DNA of 8,086 bases from PNAI01 sp964575715. GTDB lineage: Bacteria > Pseudomonadota > Alphaproteobacteria > Rhizobiales > Xanthobacteraceae. The stretch spans positions 1 through 8,086 of the forward strand of contig CAZNSG010000142.1 of assembly GCA_964575715.1 (NCBI GenBank), in the 5' to 3' direction. The position numbers and the translations under genes are program-made. Positions within the stretch are counted from its first letter, which is position 1, and every line of letters begins with the position of its first letter. The notes under the pieces are model-generated. The model had not been told where the DNA came from, made no database searches, and saw only the letters and a list, made by a program, of their open reading frames with translations. Of the stretch, positions 1-6,171 are shown one piece after another.

Positions 1-44
1 CAGCAGTTGCAGCAAATTCGGCTAGGAACTTCAAATCGAAAAGC

Positions 45-73
45 GGCACTAGAATCATAGAGTTGCTAGTGCC
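45..73. promoter_or_regulatory. Operator-like dyad overlapping a possible -10 element
   Basis: GGCACTAG at 45-52 is matched by its exact reverse complement CTAGTGCC at 66-73, with a 13-nt spacer. This is the size and symmetry of a dimeric repressor or activator site. TAGAAT at 50-55 resembles a sigma-70 type -10 hexamer and lies inside the left half-site, but no good -35 is visible about 17 nt upstream. A regulator bound here could control the gene starting at 171. The symmetry is seen directly; the operator role is inferred, and the regulator is not in the window. Confidence 0.4.
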
Positions 74-142
74 CCTTTGTTTCCGAAGTTCGTGTCAGAG
101 CGTGCTGCGGCGTATCACGAACTTCGGAAACGGGGCACTAGC
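65..142. repeat. Long inverted repeat (30/27-nt arms) in the leader
   Basis: The left arm at 65-94 and the right arm at 116-142 are reverse complements over 27 positions, except for a 3-nt TTT insertion in the left arm (near 76-78). The loop is 21 nt (95-115). As RNA it would form a long stable hairpin ending 28 nt before the ATG at 171. Each arm carries the bipartite motif GAACTTC ... GGCACTAG, and a third looser copy lies at 26-52. It could be a regulatory hairpin, a pair of operators, or the remnant of a small palindromic mobile repeat. No T-run follows, so it is not a classical terminator. Confidence 0.75.
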
Positions 143-170
143 GCTGGCAGCGCTTTTGGGAACATCGATC

Positions 171-1154
171 ATGTCAAAGCTCAGGCTCTCCGTCGCCATC
201 GGCGACTACGATCGCAACCGGCCATTGATCGACGGCGCGGTGGCGATCGACGGCGTCGATCCGGTGTTCATGACGCTGCCGCCGGAGGAAATCTTCTTCC
301 GCGCCTTCCGCACGCAAGATTTCGACATTTGCGAGTGCTCGCTGTCGAGTTTTTCGGTCAAGACTGCATCCGGACAGTGCCCCTATGTCGGCGTGCCGGC
401 CTTCGTCTCGCGCATGTTCCGCCACAGCGCGATCTACGTGCGCACCGATCGGGTGCAGAAGCCCGCCGATCTCAAGGGCCGCAAGGTTGGCGTGCCGGAA
501 TATCAATTGACCGCGATCGTGTGGGCGCGCGCGATCCTGGAGGACGAATACGGCGTCAAGCCGAGCGACATTCATTGGATTCGCGGCGGCATCGAGCATT
601 CCGGCCGGCCGGAAAAGATAATGATCGACCTGCCCAAGGGCGTGCGTCTCGACGACGCACCCGAAGGCGCGACCATTTCCGATCTGCTCGCGCGCGGGGA
701 GATCGACGGCTTTATCGCGCCGCGCCCGCCCGCGACGCTGGGGCAAAAGAATATCGGCTGGCTGTTCGCCGATCCGATCGCGGCGGCCAAGGACTATTTT
801 CGCCGCACCGGTATTTTTCCGATCATGCATCTCATCGGCGTGCGGCGCGCTCTGGCCGAGCAGCATCCCTGGCTGCCGGCGGCCGTGTTCAAGGCCTTCG
901 AGCGATCCAAGGCATGGGCGGTTGAGTATCTCGCCGATCCTTCGGCGAGCAAGGCAACGCTGCCGTTCCTTGAGGAACGCGTGCTGGAGGCGCGCGAGCT
1001 CATGGGCGATGACTACTGGGCCTATGGTCTCGAGCCCAACCGCAAGACCTTGGAGACATTCCTGCGCCACCACCACGCCCAGGGCCTCTCACAGCGGCTG
1101 CTCACGCCCGAAGAATTATTTCATCCTTCGACGCACGAGAGTTTTAAAATCTAA
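171..1154 (+). CDS. 4,5-dihydroxyphthalate decarboxylase-like / periplasmic-binding-fold protein
   Basis: This 327-residue protein resembles the 4,5-dihydroxyphthalate decarboxylase (Pht5-like) family, whose members share the type II periplasmic-binding-protein fold and are often annotated as ABC substrate-binding proteins. Recognisable features are the N-terminal strand MSKLRLSVAIGDYDR, the segment PPEEIFFRAFR (37-47), the CECSLSSF stretch (55-61), and the central KGRKVGVPEYQLTA (102-115) followed by W. The length matches the family. The ATG at 171 is preferred. An upstream TTG at 63 keeps the frame open but would translate a large DNA inverted repeat. The resulting 36-residue leader holds a short hydrophobic run (ALALAALLGT), so an exported form cannot be excluded. 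The Shine-Dalgarno for 171 is weak (TTTTGGGAAC). No permease, ATPase or phthalate-pathway gene is adjacent, so substrate and role (cytoplasmic decarboxylase or solute binding) are open. It ends at TAA. Confidence 0.82.
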   Translation: MSKLRLSVAIGDYDRNRPLIDGAVAIDGVDPVFMTLPPEEIFFRAFRTQDFDICECSLSSFSVKTASGQCPYVGVPAFVSRMFRHSAIYVRTDRVQKPADLKGRKVGVPEYQLTAIVWARAILEDEYGVKPSDIHWIRGGIEHSGRPEKIMIDLPKGVRLDDAPEGATISDLLARGEIDGFIAPRPPATLGQKNIGWLFADPIAAAKDYFRRTGIFPIMHLIGVRRALAEQHPWLPAAVFKAFERSKAWAVEYLADPSASKATLPFLEERVLEARELMGDDYWAYGLEPNRKTLETFLRHHHAQGLSQRLLTPEELFHPSTHESFKI

Positions 1155-1172
1155 TACCAACTCTCACAATTT

Positions 1173-1276
1173 GTCATTCCGGCAGAGCCGCGTGAGCGGC
1201 GAGGGCCGGAATCCATAACCACCCGCCGTGATTATGGATTCCGGGCTCGCGGACTTCATCCACGCCCCGGAATGAC
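1173..1276. repeat. Intergenic palindromic repeat element
   Basis: The element has nested symmetry. The outer arms are GTCATTCCGG (1173-1182) and CCGGAATGAC (1267-1276). The inner arms are CCGGAATCCATAA (1206-1218) and TTATGGATTCCGG (1232-1244), around a 13-nt loop, and a GCGAG/CTCGC extension flanks the inner arms. Repeats of this 'GTCATTCCGG' type are scattered between genes in Bradyrhizobium and relatives, as I recall. It lies between two convergent genes, so it may also act as a bidirectional transcription stop, although no long T-tract follows it. The palindrome is directly seen; the repeat-family assignment needs a genome-wide search. Confidence 0.8.
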
Positions 1277-1329
1277 GAGTCAAAATTTACGCGGGTTAGT
1301 ATAATACACCGCTCCTTGCGGCAGAAAAA

Positions 1330-2289
1330 CTATTTTCTCGGCACAATCTGAACGAGTTCGGCGACCTGCGCCTTGCTCAGCGGGGCAGGGATGAATTTAA
1401 GGGTCACCGCCTCTTCGAGCAGCGAGTCGATGCCCTTGATTTCGTCCGGATTGGTCAGCGCCTTGGGGAAGAACTCGTCGCGCACGCGCATGGCCAGCGG
1501 TTCCGGCACTTTGACGAACTCTGCATAGTCTTTGATGACCTGCGGATTGGCGCTGTACATGTAGTCGATCGACTCGCGATAGGCGCGCATGAAGCGCTCG
1601 ATCACGTCCTTACGTTTGACGAGCGCGTCCGAATTGGCGACAATGACCCGGATCGTTTGGCCACGCACCAGCGTGGCATCGGTTGCCCTGGCGACCACAC
1701 GGATCGTGCCGGCTTCGAGTTCTCTGAGTCCGAACGGAGGAGAGGCCCAGCCGACGTCGACTTGATCGCTCATCACCGCGGTCAGCGTCGCGGAAGGGTT
1801 GCCGGTCGGCGTCGGTTTGGCGTTGAGCTTGTATTCGTTCATGAAGGCGCGAACGATGCTGTGGGTCGAGGAGCCGGTGGTCGAGAAGGCGATGGTTTTG
1901 CCATCGGTATCTTTTAACGTTTTGATCGTGGACGAGCTCTTGGCGTACCAATAATCGGCGGCGCCGGTTGCCTGCGCACCGATGATGCGCACCGGCGCGC
2001 CCTTGGAAAAAGCGGCGATGGCGCCAAGCGTGCCGACGGCGAGCCCGATATCGACCGCGCCGCCGATCACCGGCTGCAGCGTCTCGCCGCTGCCCGAGGT
2101 GTAGACCATTTCGAGCTCGATGCCGTGTTTGGCGAAGATACCGGCCTTGGTGCCGAGATGTGCGATCGCGGTGTCCCAATTGCCGCGCTGGCCGATGGTG
2201 AGTTTGACCTGGTCGGCGGCAAAGCTAGATGCGCCCGACAGCAAAGTGGCTAGCGCCACTGCGCATGTCGAAATTTTGAGATGTTTCAT
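1330..2289 (-). CDS. ABC transporter substrate-binding protein, NitT/TauT (SsuA/THI5-like) type
   Basis: This 319-residue exported protein is predicted to bind a small solute in the periplasm for an ABC importer. Residues 1-25 form a Sec signal peptide: positive start MKHLK, hydrophobic core, likely cleavage after SSFA. The mature part shows the NMT1/SsuA layout: VKLTIGQRGNWDTAIAH, GIFAKHGIELEMVY (50-63), the SGSGETLQPVIGGAVDIGLA region (65-84), and a second-lobe segment KTIAFSTTGSSTHS (131-144). The start is supported by AAGGAA about 7 nt upstream of the ATG. It ends at TAG, facing the gene at 171-1154. It lies 64 bp downstream of the transglycosylase gene on the same strand, so co-transcription is possible. 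No permease or ATPase gene is nearby, and the substrate (sulfonate, nitrate, pyrimidine, aromatic acid) cannot be read from sequence. Confidence 0.9.
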   Translation of the reverse strand: MKHLKISTCAVALATLLSGASSFAADQVKLTIGQRGNWDTAIAHLGTKAGIFAKHGIELEMVYTSGSGETLQPVIGGAVDIGLAVGTLGAIAAFSKGAPVRIIGAQATGAADYWYAKSSSTIKTLKDTDGKTIAFSTTGSSTHSIVRAFMNEYKLNAKPTPTGNPSATLTAVMSDQVDVGWASPPFGLRELEAGTIRVVARATDATLVRGQTIRVIVANSDALVKRKDVIERFMRAYRESIDYMYSANPQVIKDYAEFVKVPEPLAMRVRDEFFPKALTNPDEIKGIDSLLEEAVTLKFIPAPLSKAQVAELVQIVPRK

Positions 2290-2353
2290 GGGCGGTTCCT
2301 TGTTCTGAAATGATGGTTGTCCGGTTCGCCTCGTTGAGGGTTATATCATTAAA

Positions 2354-3577
2354 TCACGGTCCTTGACGCAGGCGCGCGAGCAGCTTCAACCCCGCATAGC
2401 CGTCGGCGGGCTCGAGCTTGACCTTGCGCTGATAGGTCAGGATCGCCTGCGTTGTTTCGCGTCCAATGCGGCCATTTGGGGTGCCGGCATTGAATCCCGC
2501 TTCCGTGAGACGGCGCTGGATTTCCTGCACCTCTGAGAGCGTGGGCGTACGCTCGCCGCCGGGAAAGGTCGCCACCAGCGGTCCATCGCCGCGGATACGA
2601 TCCCCCAGCAGCACCACCGCGAGCGTGTAGCTCGTCGACGGATTATAGCTTTTCACCGCATCGAAATTCTTGCTCAACAGAAAACTGGGACCGCGCGCTA
2701 CCGGCATCCACAGCCGCGCCGGAACATTGAGGGCATCATAGGCTTGGCCATTTGCGCGCGCGACGCCGAGTTTTTGCCAAGCGGCATAGCTGCGCTGGCC
2801 GCCTTCGCCGATGCCCGCCGGCACCTTGACCTCGTAGCCCCACGGCTCGCCTCTGCGATAGCCGCCGCGCTTGACTAAATATTGCGCGGTGCCGGCGAAC
2901 GCGTCGTCCGGCTTGCCGAACGGCGAGACGCGGCCGTCGCCGTCGTAATCGAGGCCGATATTGAGCCAGACCTCCGGCATCCATTGCGTGTGTCCCATGG
3001 CGCCGGCCCAGGAGCCATGCATCTCCTCCGGTGTGCTCCATTTACGTTCGATGATGACGAGCGCGTTGAGCAGCTCCTTTTCCCAGTAGCCGCGCCGGCG
3101 CGGCTCGCCCCAGGCCAGCGCCGCGAGCGCCGGGATCACCGGCCGCATGAAATTCTTCTGCACCAGCGGATCGCCGAACGCCGACTCGTTGCCCCACAGG
3201 CCAAGCATGACGTAGCGGTCGACGCCGTAGTCGCGCTCGACGCGATCAAGCAGCGGCGCGTTTTCCTTGGCGTGCTCCCGCCCTGCAATGACGCGCCATT
3301 CGGACACGCGGCGATTGAGGTATTGCCACGTCTCCTCGCGGAACTCCGGCTGCGCGCGGTCGAGCGCATAGACGCTGGTGTCCGGCGTCACTGCCATCGT
3401 GCGGTCGTAGGTCTTCTCCGCGATGCCACGGGCCAGCGCGCGCGGCTTAAACGCCGCGACCCATTGTGGGAAGGTAAAATGCGACGATTGGGCGCGGGCA
3501 AATCCAGGACTTGCGAGCAGCGCGCTTGTCGCAAGCAAGCCTTGCAGAAAACGCCGGCGAATTGGATTTATGTACAT
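2354..3577 (-). CDS. Lytic murein transglycosylase, MltB/SltB type, with C-terminal peptidoglycan-binding domain
   Basis: This enzyme cleaves peptidoglycan glycan strands to 1,6-anhydro-muropeptides in the periplasm. From the ATG at 3577 it is 407 residues. It opens with a twin-arginine-type signal (MYINPIRRRFLQGLLATSALL), cleavage probably near ARAQ at 30. The MltB-type catalytic domain covers roughly 33-330. It has the catalytic glutamate in GNESAFG (E131), the GAMGHTQWMP motif (192-201), and an EF-hand-like DYDGDGR at 210-216, as in Slt35. A PG_binding_1 domain follows at about 345-405 (LSEVQEIQRRL...GRIGRETTQAILTYQ). An in-frame ATG at 3661 overlaps the TGA of the upstream M23 gene as ATGA and would add 28 residues before the Tat signal. 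I prefer 3577 because it gives a normal signal peptide, but the ATGA overlap is a real argument for translational coupling. The family is certain; the start is uncertain. Confidence 0.93.
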   Translation of the reverse strand: MYINPIRRRFLQGLLATSALLASPGFARAQSSHFTFPQWVAAFKPRALARGIAEKTYDRTMAVTPDTSVYALDRAQPEFREETWQYLNRRVSEWRVIAGREHAKENAPLLDRVERDYGVDRYVMLGLWGNESAFGDPLVQKNFMRPVIPALAALAWGEPRRRGYWEKELLNALVIIERKWSTPEEMHGSWAGAMGHTQWMPEVWLNIGLDYDGDGRVSPFGKPDDAFAGTAQYLVKRGGYRRGEPWGYEVKVPAGIGEGGQRSYAAWQKLGVARANGQAYDALNVPARLWMPVARGPSFLLSKNFDAVKSYNPSTSYTLAVVLLGDRIRGDGPLVATFPGGERTPTLSEVQEIQRRLTEAGFNAGTPNGRIGRETTQAILTYQRKVKLEPADGYAGLKLLARLRQGP

Positions 3578-3657
3578 CGGCTTATTGTAAGCGCCCGCCC
3601 CACCCAGGCCAATGGGCCGAAAGACCGCCGCAACTATCGTGAGATCCATAGCTGCAA

Positions 3658-5319
3658 TCATTCATTCGGCATTCCCTGATTCTCGTTCGTGTCCGTCTGC
3701 TCCTTGCCATTATTCTTGGCACCGTTCTTGACACCGTTCTTGGCCCCCTTGGGCTCGCCGTGACGGACCTTGTGGCGCTTTTCGGCCGGCGCGGGACCGG
3801 CGCCCTGCAGGCTGCTGCTCAACTCGCTTTCCTTCGCCTGGCCCACCTGCGGCTCGTCCACAATTTCCGCGCCGCGGGCGACGATCAGCCGCTCATAGGC
3901 GGCGACCAGCGTCATATAGGGATTGACGAACATCCAGCCGGTCCGGGTCGGCACCTGCATGTCGAAATGCAGATGATAGCTCGTGCCGTTCTCTTTCCGG
4001 CTGTAGGTGCTGACCTGTCCGATCACCTCGCCTTCGCGCACGTCCCGGCCACTCAGCAGGTTGTCCTCGTCCATCTTGCGCGGTTCCATATGCAGGTAGC
4101 GGAACCGTATGTGCTCGCCGGCGGTATTGATCACCACATGGACCGCCTCCTGCTTGGGCGAGCGCATGATGGCGCCGTCGCGCACGGCGACCACCTTATG
4201 GGCGGGATCGCAGCGGTCGTTGCCGAGCGGCGCAGCACACGGGGAAGGCCGGATATCCTGGCCCTGATGGCCGATGCCAGCCATGCATTGCCCAACCGCG
4301 AACCCGCGCCGCTCGCAGAAATTATCGCGCCAGGGATAGGCATAGTCCGTCGACGCTGCCGCCTCGCGCACGGACGATTTGGGTCGCGGGCGGTCGCGAT
4401 AAATCTGCGAATTGGCGTAGGCCGGCGCTTCCAAAAGCGGAAATCGCATGGGCGCGAAGATGGTGTAGTCCACGCGTCCGCCCGCGCCGCGAAAATCGGA
4501 ACCGGGGTAGAGCCGGCCTGGGCCGTAATAACTGAAAGTTTCCGACGTCGTCGGCGGCCGCTCAATCACCGGCGGCCCGACATTGGCCGCCGGCTGTGGC
4601 GTGCCGCCGGCGATGCGCAGCAGATTGAGAAAATGCAGCGCAATGCGGTCCGCCTGCGTGCAGATCAGACGCAACAGCCGCGGCCGGCCGTCGAAACATT
4701 CAATCGAGACGACATAGGGCACGCCGAATTGCACGAAGGCGTAGCGCAGATGGCCTTCCTGGACGAGGCGTTTGATGCCTGGAAATCGGCTTTCCAGCGC
4801 CGGCACTGGCCGCGTCTCGGGGGTCTGAAGAACGACTTCGTAAGTGAACGCGAGGCCCGAGATTTGGATTTCGACTGGATCGGGTATGCTGATATCGGCC
4901 AGTTCCTTGATGTCGGCCGTGTGGATGGTGAAGGTGGCGTCATACCCGGCAGGGCCGGAGAGGAAGAACCTGGGAGCGTGGAAGCCGCCGAAATATCGCT
5001 CGCTTTTTGCTGGCTGACCGTCGCCCGTAGCATTGGCCTGATCGCGCAGCAGGCTGAGCATATCCAACGGCAACAGCACGGGAACCGGGCTTGCCGCGAT
5101 ATTGGACAAGAGCCGCCCGCTGGCGGCGTTGAACCGGCCAAGCACTTCAAGCTCGCGCTCACGCGACGCCGGTCCCCCCGCTTCGAATTTGGCAAGTGCG
5201 GCCTGCACGGCAGGCCAATCGACAAAACTTGATGACAGACGCGGACGCGTGATCTCCTGCGCGGCCTGGGCAAAGCCGGTGACCAGCGACAGCAGTCCTA
5301 TGATCAGGCCAATTCTCAA
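3658..5319 (-). CDS. M23 (LytM-type) peptidase family protein with large N-terminal region
   Basis: This 553-residue exported protein has a C-terminal M23/LytM domain (about 335-475), a family of zinc endopeptidases that cut peptidoglycan cross-links. The metal-site motifs look intact: H351 and D355 in GHQGQD, and H449-L-H451 in YHLHFD; H410 lies in RYLHM. A Sec signal occupies about 1-19 (LLSLVTGFAQA). Residues 20-330 belong to no domain I recognise, and an acidic/lysine tail (485-553) carries KNG repeats. The start is TTG at 5319, chosen because GAGGA (5326-5330) sits 6 nt upstream, the signal peptide begins there, and no ATG is near. The last codons overlap a possible ATG of the transglycosylase gene, implying an operon of two wall-active enzymes. 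With intact ligands it is probably active rather than an EnvC-like regulator, but that is inference. Confidence 0.9.
   Translation of the reverse strand: MRIGLIIGLLSLVTGFAQAAQEITRPRLSSSFVDWPAVQAALAKFEAGGPASRERELEVLGRFNAASGRLLSNIAASPVPVLLPLDMLSLLRDQANATGDGQPAKSERYFGGFHAPRFFLSGPAGYDATFTIHTADIKELADISIPDPVEIQISGLAFTYEVVLQTPETRPVPALESRFPGIKRLVQEGHLRYAFVQFGVPYVVSIECFDGRPRLLRLICTQADRIALHFLNLLRIAGGTPQPAANVGPPVIERPPTTSETFSYYGPGRLYPGSDFRGAGGRVDYTIFAPMRFPLLEAPAYANSQIYRDRPRPKSSVREAAASTDYAYPWRDNFCERRGFAVGQCMAGIGHQGQDIRPSPCAAPLGNDRCDPAHKVVAVRDGAIMRSPKQEAVHVVINTAGEHIRFRYLHMEPRKMDEDNLLSGRDVREGEVIGQVSTYSRKENGTSYHLHFDMQVPTRTGWMFVNPYMTLVAAYERLIVARGAEIVDEPQVGQAKESELSSSLQGAGPAPAEKRHKVRHGEPKGAKNGVKNGAKNNGKEQTDTNENQGMPNE
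3713..3748 (-). repeat. 12-bp tandem repeat in the 3' end of the M23 gene
   Basis: Three consecutive 12-bp units, TTCTTGGCACCG, TTCTTGACACCG and TTCTTGGCCCCC on the + strand, encode a lysine/asparagine/glycine tail (AKNGVKNGAKN) on the - strand. The unit is a multiple of three, so gain or loss by slippage would keep the frame. The tail is probably disordered; a role in binding the anionic wall is possible but not shown. Confidence 0.8.
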
Positions 5320-5331
5320 CGTCGATCCTCA

Positions 5332-5377
5332 CGGCCAAAGGGCCGGATGATTAGAAATAACAGAATAACGGATGATT
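5332..5377 (-). promoter_or_regulatory. Leader of the M23 gene: small hairpin and 9-bp direct repeat
   Basis: CGGCC (5332-5336) and GGCCG (5341-5345) can form a 5-bp hairpin immediately upstream of the GAGGA ribosome-binding site. The 9-mer CGGATGATT occurs twice, at 5344-5352 and 5369-5377, with a 25-bp period, around an AT-rich core that stands out in this GC-rich DNA. The promoter of the M23-transglycosylase operon is probably in this region, but I cannot name convincing -35/-10 hexamers. The repeats could be regulator sites. Confidence 0.25.
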
Positions 5378-5382
5378 CGTGG

Positions 5383-5414
5383 CAGGCACCAGCGGCCGCT
5401 AGGAAGGCTGCCTG
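5383..5414 (-). terminator. Stem-loop just downstream of tRNA-Arg (possible terminator or processing signal)
   Basis: CAGGCA (5383-5388) pairs with TGCCTG (5409-5414), and the interior holds the perfect palindrome AGCGGCCGCT (5391-5400). On the - strand this hairpin begins 5 nt after the encoded CCA of the tRNA. No run of T follows, so if it ends transcription it is not a textbook intrinsic terminator. Otherwise the tRNA transcript could read into the M23 gene. Confidence 0.3.
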
Positions 5415-5419
5415 ATTGA

Positions 5420-5496
5420 TGGCCGCCTCGACAGGATTCGAACCTGCAACCCTCAGAGTCGAAGTCTGATGCTCTATCCAGTTGAGCTACGAGGCG
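5420..5496 (-). tRNA. tRNA-Arg (anticodon UCG)
   Basis: The gene folds into a full cloverleaf. The acceptor stem is CGCCTCG/CGAGGCG (7 bp) and the D arm is GCTC-AACTGGATA-GAGC. The anticodon arm is TCAGA-CTTCGAC-TCTGA with anticodon TCG, reading CGA as arginine. The variable loop has 5 nt and the T arm is GCAGG-TTCGAAT-CCTGT. The discriminator is G at 5423 and the CCA end is encoded (5422-5420), for a total of 77 nt. It is the first gene upstream of the M23 gene on the same strand and is divergent from the lipoprotein gene. Confidence 0.97.
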
Positions 5497-5512
5497 AAAT
5501 GACGCAATCAGG

Positions 5513-5542
5513 TGCTTACCGCGGCGGCCGCGGCGCACTCAA
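5513..5542 (-). promoter_or_regulatory. Possible promoter of tRNA-Arg
   Basis: On the - strand TTGAGT (5542-5537) and TAAGCA (5518-5513) are separated by 18 nt. This would place the transcript start about 10 nt before the mature tRNA. The spacer contains a perfect 7+1+7 palindrome, CCGCGGC-G-GCCGCGG (5519-5533). The -35 is fair and the -10 is poor, so this is tentative. Confidence 0.35.
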
Positions 5543-5582
5543 GGGGAAAACCAGCAATTCCTCGTCCTAAACGCCGCGCTTC

Positions 5583-5612
5583 TTGTCTGTGGCACGCATG
5601 CTCCTGCATTAT
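5583..5612 (+). promoter_or_regulatory. Possible promoter of the lipoprotein-hupE pair
   Basis: TTGTCT (5583-5588) and CATTAT (5607-5612) lie 18 nt apart, about 40 nt ahead of the start codon at 5655, in the only intergenic region available to these two genes. Each hexamer matches the sigma-70 consensus at four positions. This is a weak prediction. Confidence 0.3.
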
Positions 5613-5654
5613 TGCCATTGCCTGGGCATCGACGAGCGAAGGGAGTACGTCTCC

Positions 5655-6134
5655 ATGCGGCCTGCAAATATCAATGAACCGGCCATACAATCGGCTATGC
5701 AATCGGCCAAGAAATCAGCCGTGTCGGCCTTCGCTCGCACCGGATTGCTTGCGGTCATGCTTGTGTTTTCGGGTTGCACCTTGTTCGGTGGCAAATCCGA
5801 CGCGCCGCCGGTGGATCCCAACATTTTGCCGACCAACTACCGGGCAAATCTGCTCGACTTCTTGCAGAACCATTTGACCGACCCGAGCGGCGTGCGCGAT
5901 GCCCATATCGCGGAGCCCAAGCTCCAGCCGATCGGCACTGAAAGTCGCTATGTCGTCTGCCTGCGGTACAATGCCAAGGACGGCTACGGTCAATACGTTG
6001 GGATCCGGGATCACATTGCCATCTATTTCGCAGGCAAACTGACCCAATTCGTACCCGCAACCGCCGAACAGTGCGCCAATGCGGCCTTTCAGCGGTTTCC
6101 CCAGCTTGAGGCGCTGAAAATGCCAGGCCGATAA
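5655..6134 (+). CDS. Putative lipoprotein of unknown function
   Basis: This 159-residue protein has a lipoprotein signal: basic stretch KKSAVSAFAR, hydrophobic core TGLLAVMLVF, then SGC with the lipidated cysteine at 41. The mature part is small, starting with a proline/aspartate linker (CTLFGGKSDAPPVDPN). It continues as a compact domain with LPTNYRANLLDFLQNHLTDPSGVRDAHIAEP (58-88), YVVCLRYNAKDGYGQYVG (99-116) and a final C140-containing segment. I recall similar hypothetical lipoproteins in Hyphomicrobiales, with no known function. ATG 5655 is chosen for its AAGGGAG ribosome site 9 nt upstream. A TTG at 5583 keeps the frame open and an ATG at 5697 would give a shorter signal. It lies 37 bp before the HupE-like gene, probably in the same operon. 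Anchoring in the outer membrane, facing the periplasm, is likely but unproven. Confidence 0.85.
   Translation: MRPANINEPAIQSAMQSAKKSAVSAFARTGLLAVMLVFSGCTLFGGKSDAPPVDPNILPTNYRANLLDFLQNHLTDPSGVRDAHIAEPKLQPIGTESRYVVCLRYNAKDGYGQYVGIRDHIAIYFAGKLTQFVPATAEQCANAAFQRFPQLEALKMPGR
5673..5720 (+). repeat. 12-bp imperfect tandem repeat in the lipoprotein signal region
   Basis: Four 12-bp units run through 5673-5720: AATGAACCGGCC, ATACAATCGGCT, ATGCAATCGGCC and AAGAAATCAGCC. They encode NEPA-IQSA-MQSA-KKSA in the n-region of the lipoprotein signal. The two central units differ at only two positions, pointing to recent duplication. Confidence 0.75.
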
Positions 6135-6171
6135 TCAAGTGGGTGAAGGGCAACCATTCGAGGAGACAACT

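Noticed and set aside
174..1076. 300-codon open frame on the - strand opposite the decarboxylase-like gene
   Set aside because: It has low-complexity, arginine-rich composition and no domain, and is an antisense shadow of a clear family member.
1309..1321. CCGC/GCGG mini-hairpin after the NitT/TauT-type gene as a terminator
   Set aside because: The stem has only four pairs and no T-run follows; it is too weak to call.
2340..2368. Possible promoter of the NitT/TauT-type gene (TATAAC on the - strand at 2345-2340)
   Set aside because: The -10 looks good but the hexamer 17 nt upstream (CGTCAA) is poor. Transcription could equally come from the transglycosylase gene 64 bp upstream.
2882..3679. 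265-codon open frame on the + strand opposite the transglycosylase
   Set aside because: Same reasoning: the opposite strand carries the catalytic glutamate, GAMG motif and peptidoglycan-binding domain.
3760..5232. 490-codon open frame on the + strand opposite the M23 gene
   Set aside because: It is arginine/histidine/alanine-rich with no recognisable domain and lies wholly antisense to a gene with signal peptide and intact metal motifs. Long shadow frames are expected in GC-rich DNA.
5391..5531. Two GCGGCCGC sites (5392-5399 and 5524-5531) as a functional pair
   Set aside because: Such octamers occur by chance in GC-rich DNA. They are noted only as parts of the local hairpin and palindrome.
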